Shown in pieces: positions 60,367 through 64,000 of a stretch of DNA of 64,000 bases. The notes under the pieces were generated by a model. That model was not told the DNA's origin. It saw only the letters and a list, made by a program, of their open reading frames with translations, and made no database searches. The position numbers and the translations under genes are program-made. The stretch lies in NCBI RefSeq assembly GCF_042650885.1, contig NZ_JBHSBU010000001.1, forward strand, positions 4,092,001 to 4,156,000, written 5' to 3'. Origin of the DNA: Chitinimonas_A lacunae (lineage in GTDB: Bacteria; Pseudomonadota; Gammaproteobacteria; Burkholderiales; Chitinimonadaceae). Each line of letters begins with the position of its first letter. Within the stretch, counting starts at the first letter, position 1.

Positions 60367-60460
60367 TCTGTGTTGTCAAGATAGGGTTCGTCCATCATAC
60401 ATACCCAAGCCGCTGGCGGCCACCTGAGCCGCCGCCGTGCCCGACCCAGGAGGAAAGCCC

Positions 60461-61228
60461 ATGGCCAGGTTGCTCAATAAATACGCCCTGATCACCGGCG
60501 CCGCCCACGGCATCGGTCGTGCCACCGCCCTGTTGTTTGCGCGTGAAGGCGCCCAGGTGGCGGTGTGCGATATCGACGACCGTGCCGCCGAGCAACTGGC
60601 TGATGAAATCCGCGCCGCCGGCTATATGGCCGTGGCCAGAAAGCTCGATGTGGCCGATGAAGGCTCGGTCAGTGCGGTGATGAAAGCCCTCCACGCCGAC
60701 TGGGGCCGGCTCGATGTCCTGGTCAACAACGCCGGCATCGTCGGCAGCAATGCCCCCACCCATAAGCACGAAGTGGCCGACTGGGATCTGGTGATGGCCG
60801 TCAATGTGCGGGGCGTCATGCTGTGCACCAAACATGCCATTCCTTTGTTGCGTGCTGCCGGCGGCGGCAGCATCGTCAATCTTTCCTCGGTCTACGGCAT
60901 CGTCGGCGCACCCGATTCGCCGGCCTACCATGCCAGCAAAGGCGCGGTACGGCTGATGAGCAAGACCGATGCATTGCTCTACGCCAAGAATAAAATCCGG
61001 GTCAATTCGCTTCATCCCGGCTTTGTCGCCACCCCCTTGCTCGATGCCCAGGCCGGAGCAAGCGGCAATCCCGAGCTGTTCCGCCAGTATCTGCTCTCCC
61101 ACCACCCGATCGGCCGGCTGGCCGAGCCGGAAGATATCGCCTATGGCGTGCTGTATCTGGCCTCGGACGAGTCGTCCTTCGTCACCGGTTCGGAACTGGT
61201 GATCGATGGTGGGTATACCGCAAGATAA
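60461..61228 (+). CDS. short-chain dehydrogenase/reductase
   Basis: 255 aa NAD(P)-dependent oxidoreductase with a Rossmann fold. TGAAHGIGRATA (cofactor glycine motif), NNAG, catalytic Ser in VNLSSVYG, YHASKGAV (catalytic Tyr-x-x-x-Lys) and the C-terminal SSFVTGSELVIDGGYTAR. Asp after beta-2 (CDIDD) points to NAD(H). Start ATG 60461 after AGGAGGAAAG. The substrate cannot be told. An R1 element follows its stop. Confidence 0.94.
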   Translation: MARLLNKYALITGAAHGIGRATALLFAREGAQVAVCDIDDRAAEQLADEIRAAGYMAVARKLDVADEGSVSAVMKALHADWGRLDVLVNNAGIVGSNAPTHKHEVADWDLVMAVNVRGVMLCTKHAIPLLRAAGGGSIVNLSSVYGIVGAPDSPAYHASKGAVRLMSKTDALLYAKNKIRVNSLHPGFVATPLLDAQAGASGNPELFRQYLLSHHPIGRLAEPEDIAYGVLYLASDESSFVTGSELVIDGGYTAR

Positions 61229-61294
61229 ATATTTCCTTTCTGTATATAGGCCGCTCTGTGTCTTGCAGAGTATGGGCTGGATATTTTCTAATAA
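61229..61294 (+). repeat. R1 intergenic element, copy f
   Basis: Overlaps the end of the SDR stop codon. TATTTCCTTTC head, CCGC at 21-24, TGTGTCTTGCAG core, GGGCTGGATATTTTC tail with one extra base. Confidence 0.65.
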
Positions 61295-61328
61295 GCCCTC
61301 TTGCCACAGAGAGACGAAGGAGTGGGCC

Positions 61329-61781
61329 ATGCGAGTGCTGGTGCAGCGCGTGAGCCAGGCGGCAGTCGAGGTCGAGGGCCGGACGGTTGGGCGGATCGGC
61401 CCGGGGATGCTGCTGCTGGTCGGGGTCGAAGCCAGTGATGGCGACAGCGATATCGACTGGCTGGTGGAGAAGCTGGTCAAGCTGCGGATCTTCCCCGACG
61501 AGGCCGGGGTGATGAACCGCTCGCTGCTCGACCGTGGCGGCGAAGCGCTGGCGGTGAGTCAGTTCACCTTGTTTGCCAGCTATCGCAAAGGCAATCGGCC
61601 ATCGTGGAGCCGGGCGGCGGCAGGGGAATTGTCGCGGCCGCTGTTCGAGCGCTTTGTGACGCAACTGTCCCAGCGACTGGGGCGGCCGGTGCCGACCGGG
61701 GTATTCGGGGCCGATATGCAGGTACAGCTCACCAATGATGGCCCAGTCACGCTATGGCTCGATTCGCGCGCGCCCGAATAA
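61329..61781 (+). CDS. dtd: D-aminoacyl-tRNA deacylase
   Basis: 150 aa. It hydrolyses D-aminoacyl-tRNAs (D-Tyr, and Gly-tRNA-Ala). MRVLVQRVSQAAVEVEGRTVG, the SQFTLFASYRKGNRPSWSRAA motif and the cross-subunit NDGPVT motif are present. Start ATG 61329. It lies 100 bp after the SDR gene. Monocistronic or in a loose operon. Confidence 0.96.
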   Translation: MRVLVQRVSQAAVEVEGRTVGRIGPGMLLLVGVEASDGDSDIDWLVEKLVKLRIFPDEAGVMNRSLLDRGGEALAVSQFTLFASYRKGNRPSWSRAAAGELSRPLFERFVTQLSQRLGRPVPTGVFGADMQVQLTNDGPVTLWLDSRAPE

Positions 61782-61800
61782 GATCGGGCCCGATTCGCCA

Positions 61801-61829
61801 TTGACGAGCGAACGGATTTTTCGCTAAAT
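61801..61829 (+). promoter_or_regulatory. sigma-70-like promoter
   Basis: TTGACG (61801-61806), 17-bp spacer, CTAAAT (61824-61829). Confidence 0.5.
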
Positions 61830-61835
61830 TCGCCG

Positions 61836-61966
61836 GGTTAGCGCCGATTTGACCGACAGCTTGCGGGCGCTCAATAAATCCGGCTAAAGCGTGGTCAATC
61901 GCCGAGACGGTTCGCCGTCCCGATCGCCCGCGAGCCGAATTCCGGCCGCGGGCTTTTTGTTTTGCC
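61836..61966 (+). ncRNA. candidate small RNA or leader
   Basis: A transcript from the promoter at 61801 would run about 130 nt to the terminator at 61930. No ORF lies in it. It could equally be the attenuated leader of the 62069 gene. No known family recognised. Confidence 0.3.
61928..61966 (+). terminator. intrinsic terminator
   Basis: GCCCGCG pairs with CGCGGGC (spanning an inner GCCG/CGGC), with CTTTTTGTTTT following. No plus-strand gene ends just before it (dtd ends at 61781). Confidence 0.75.
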
Positions 61967-62068
61967 GGCAAGGTGCGCCTCTTGCATGGTGGACACAGTC
62001 GCCGCCATGAAAGCGTTGCCCGCTGTCAACGGGCGGCGCAGCTCAACGTTAGTGCTGGGAGATACCCG

Positions 62069-62404
62069 ATGTACGATTGCCTGCTCGAAGATAATCCGGC
62101 TCAGTTCGATACCGCCGCCACCCCGGTTGCCCGTCCTGTCACCCTGGCCTGGAGCGGTTTCCGACTCGAAAAGCATTATGCCGGACGCAGTTGGGCACGC
62201 TTTTCCGTGCGGCGCGACGACGATTACGGCGTATTGAGCCGCTTGCGCGAGGCAGCGTTGTACCTCGGATGCGAGGTGGACAGACTGGACGACGGCAGCA
62301 TCGTCGTCGTCGGCCTGACCTTGAACGAAACCCTTGCGCTCAGCGAACGCTTCGGCGAACGGCTGGCGGTCGAAGCGACCCTGGCCGGGCAGGCGCGCTT
62401 TTGA
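62069..62404 (+). CDS. conserved-looking protein of unknown function
   Basis: 111 aa, soluble. The pattern RPVTLAWSGFRLEKHYAGRSWARFSVRRDDDYGVLSRLREAALYLGCEVDRLDDGSIVVVGLTLNETLALSERFG suggests an alpha/beta fold, but I do not recognise it. The MarR-family gene starts 13 bp after its stop, so the two are probably co-transcribed. Start ATG 62069 is preceded by GGGAGA. Confidence 0.65.
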   Translation: MYDCLLEDNPAQFDTAATPVARPVTLAWSGFRLEKHYAGRSWARFSVRRDDDYGVLSRLREAALYLGCEVDRLDDGSIVVVGLTLNETLALSERFGERLAVEATLAGQARF

Positions 62405-62417
62405 CCGACCGACCATA

Positions 62418-62921
62418 GTGACGACCGACGACACTGTTTCCGTTTCCTCCTCCATCCAAGACCCGCGCCGCCATCTGGCACTTGAAGCCTTGAAGCGGTT
62501 TCGGGTCCTGTTCAAGTCGGCCAGCAATCCTTACGAATCGGCCGAACAATGTGCCGGTCTGACCGGTGCCCAGCTCTGGGCCCTGGCCGAAGTTGCCCAG
62601 GCTGACAATCTGACCGTCAATGGCCTGGCCGAGGCAATGGCGGTCCATCAATCGACTGCCAGCAATCTGATCGACAAACTCGACCACAAGGGTCTGGTGC
62701 TGCGGCTGCGCGACCCCTACGACCGCCGGGTCGTGCGGCTGCGGCCCACTCCGAGCGGCCAGGCGGTTCTGGCCTCGGCACCGGGACCGGCGGCCGGCAT
62801 CCTGCCCGACGCCTTGCTGCGACTGGCGCCGGAAAAGCTCGAACAGCTCAACGAACTGCTCAACGAGCTGGCCCATCTGCTCCATCCCGCGAGCGGCGAA
62901 GCCAGCCAGTTGTCGCGCTAA
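62418..62921 (+). CDS. MarR-family transcriptional regulator
   Basis: 167 aa. Winged helix: GLTGAQLWALAEVAQADNLTVNGLAEAMAVHQSTASNLIDKLDHKGLVLRLRDPYDRRVVRLRPTPSGQAVL. Start GTG 62418, with 13 bp to the previous gene. MarR proteins often regulate adjacent exporters; the MATE gene lies 309 bp downstream, which makes it a possible target. The effector is unknown. Confidence 0.88.
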   Translation: MTTDDTVSVSSSIQDPRRHLALEALKRFRVLFKSASNPYESAEQCAGLTGAQLWALAEVAQADNLTVNGLAEAMAVHQSTASNLIDKLDHKGLVLRLRDPYDRRVVRLRPTPSGQAVLASAPGPAAGILPDALLRLAPEKLEQLNELLNELAHLLHPASGEASQLSR

Positions 62922-63230
62922 GTTCCGCCCCCTGGGTTGAATCACACAAAGTCCCCGTCGTTACTCCGGCACAGCCGGCGGGTCCGGCGCCTATTGGCCG
63001 TTTCGTCTGATGCGAAACGGCATCTGGCCGCTTTGGCGGCTCCCGCTCGTTGATCACAGCGATTCTGTCCTAGTGTTTTAGTGACTTCTGTCTCTTCCCT
63101 TGGCCTGGGGCTTGGGTGGATATTTCCTGGAGTCGGTATAAGATCACGCATCTCCGCCGGCAGTGCGCTGCCGGCCGGCCGTCGTCGTTTCTGATCGGCG
63201 ACGCAATCTCCCATCCGGAAAGTCTCAACT
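62922..63230. promoter_or_regulatory. gap between marR-like gene and MATE gene
   Basis: 309 bp. A TATAAG at 63137 could be a -10 for the MATE gene. GCCGGCAG/CTGCCGGC (63156-63163 and 63168-63175) makes a stable leader hairpin 55 bp before its start. No clear MarR palindrome was seen. Confidence 0.3.
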
Positions 63231-64000
63231 ATGTCCTATCCCCGTCTCAACTCCTGGACTGACGTCCGCCGTGAAGTGGCGGCGCTGTGGAGTCTCGCCT
63301 GGCCCATCCTGACCGGCCAGCTCGCTTCCATCGGTATGGCGGTGGCCGATGTGGCCATGGCCGGCCACTATGGCGCCGAGGATCTGGCCGCCGTATCGCT
63401 TGGTGCCTCGGTCTGGTCGATTGTCGTCGTCACCTTGATGGGGCTGATGATGTCGATCAACCCGACCGTGGCCCACCATGTCGGTGCCGGCGAATCGGAC
63501 CGTATCGGCCATGTGGTGCGCCAGGGGCTGTGGAAGTCGCTGATCGTGGGCCTGGTCGCCTTTACCCTGACCAATCTGGCGGCCCTGGTGTTCGATGTCA
63601 TGCAGATCGAGCCGGGCGTGCGCGACAAGGCCAAGATGTTTGTCCATATCAGCAGCTTCGGTCTGCCTGCGTTTGCAGCGTATCGGGTGCTGTACGGCTA
63701 TAGCGCCAGCCTTAACCAGACCAAGCCGATGATGGTGATCTCCATCGTGGCGCTGGCATTCAATATCGTGGCCAATTACGGGCTGATCTACGGCAATTTC
63801 GGTCTGCCCGAGATGGGCGGGGTCGGCTGTGCCGTGGCCACTGCGCTCGGTCTGTGGCTGGTGCTGATTGCCATGGTCTGGTGGATTCGCCGTGCCCCGG
63901 TCTATCGCGACACCAATCCGTTCGAGCGCTTTGAGGGGCCCAAGCGTGAAGAAATCTCCACGCTGTTCAGGATCGGCATTCCGATCGGCATCACCTATTT
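63231..64000 (+). CDS. MATE-family multidrug exporter (partial, runs off the window)
   Basis: First 256 codons of a MATE (NorM-like) antiporter. MSYPRLNSWTDVRREVAALWSLAWPILTGQLASIGMAVADVAMAG is the diagnostic N-terminus: the family's first membrane segment with Pro and Asp for cation coupling. About six membrane segments are seen before the window ends. It expels cationic drugs in exchange for Na+ or H+. Start ATG 63231 fits the family. The 3' half is outside the window. Confidence 0.93.
   Translation, partial: MSYPRLNSWTDVRREVAALWSLAWPILTGQLASIGMAVADVAMAGHYGAEDLAAVSLGASVWSIVVVTLMGLMMSINPTVAHHVGAGESDRIGHVVRQGLWKSLIVGLVAFTLTNLAALVFDVMQIEPGVRDKAKMFVHISSFGLPAFAAYRVLYGYSASLNQTKPMMVISIVALAFNIVANYGLIYGNFGLPEMGGVGCAVATALGLWLVLIAMVWWIRRAPVYRDTNPFERFEGPKREEISTLFRIGIPIGITY

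Larger units (their letters stand above)
61782..62068. other. non-coding gap with a candidate RNA
   Basis: Contains a promoter-terminator pair (61801-61962). The 62001-62068 part has no feature besides the region before the next gene's start. Confidence 0.5.

Noticed and set aside
59095..60384. 429-codon plus-strand frame across the CNNM gene
   Set aside because: Antisense to a gene with clear CBS and CorC motifs.

Overview
The window is 64 kb of GC-rich chromosome (coding DNA roughly 60-65% G+C by eye) from a Gram-negative bacterium, most likely a betaproteobacterium close to Neisseriales or Burkholderiales. The reasons are the classical proteobacterial blocks rimP-nusA-infB-rbfA-truB-rpsO-pnp and thrS-infC-rpmI-rplT-pheS-pheT-ihfA-merR, a PilU twitching ATPase, the acs-actP-yjcH acetate operon and a gtsABCD-type sugar importer. 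I see no prophage, insertion sequence, CRISPR array or plasmid function. This is ordinary core chromosome, carrying many cyclic-di-GMP genes and a set of intergenic repeats.

Layout. 1-3.3 kb: a GAF protein, a MHYT-GGDEF-EAL protein and a candidate small RNA. 3.3-7.6 kb: tesA divergent from the ybbA-ybbP ABC exporter. 7.9-9.9 kb: an SRPBCC protein, dapE and yffB. 10.0-11.3 kb: a three-gene ECF sigma cassette with overlapping stops and starts. 11.5-14.5 kb: pilU and fadD. 14.7-23.8 kb: the transcription/translation operon from rimP to pnp, with a probable NusA attenuator in its leader and a folded pnp leader. 24.5-31.0 kb: two tandem PAS-GGDEF-EAL proteins. 31.2-36.4 kb: acs-actP-yjcH, divergent from a LysR regulator with a LysR-type box between them. 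36.6-39.2 kb: cbiX, a PAS-GGDEF protein, rpmB-rpmG. 39.4-43.7 kb: gtsA-gtsB-gtsC-ATPase behind a promoter with 11-bp-phased direct repeats. 44.1-47.4 kb: a periplasmic binding protein, rep, tRNA-Val. 47.6-55.2 kb: thrS to tRNA-Pro. 55.5-64 kb: a lipoprotein, a Ser/His-rich membrane protein, a nitronate monooxygenase-like flavoprotein, a secreted protein, a CNNM/CorC protein, an SDR, dtd, an unknown protein with a MarR regulator, and the start of a MATE exporter.

How the genes work together. Four proteins carry GGDEF domains and three also carry EAL domains, so cyclic-di-GMP signalling is strongly represented; pilU fits the same surface-behaviour theme. Acetate uptake and activation (yjcH-actP-acs) and fatty-acid activation (fadD) feed acetyl-CoA. 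The gts importer brings in a sugar, probably glucose or mannose.

The most novel material is intergenic. Family R1 is an AT-rich element of about 63 bp with about 12 copies, most aligning without gaps. Family R2 has four copies, three with identical internal spacing, and folds into nested helices; base changes in the middle helix keep it paired. Ten of about twelve R1 copies and all four R2 copies lie sense-oriented downstream of a gene's stop codon, which suggests 3'-end elements. A third repeat, R3, is an imperfect duplication of about 210 bp behind pnp. Everything was read by eye. Family assignments rest on recognisable motifs and gene order, not on searches.
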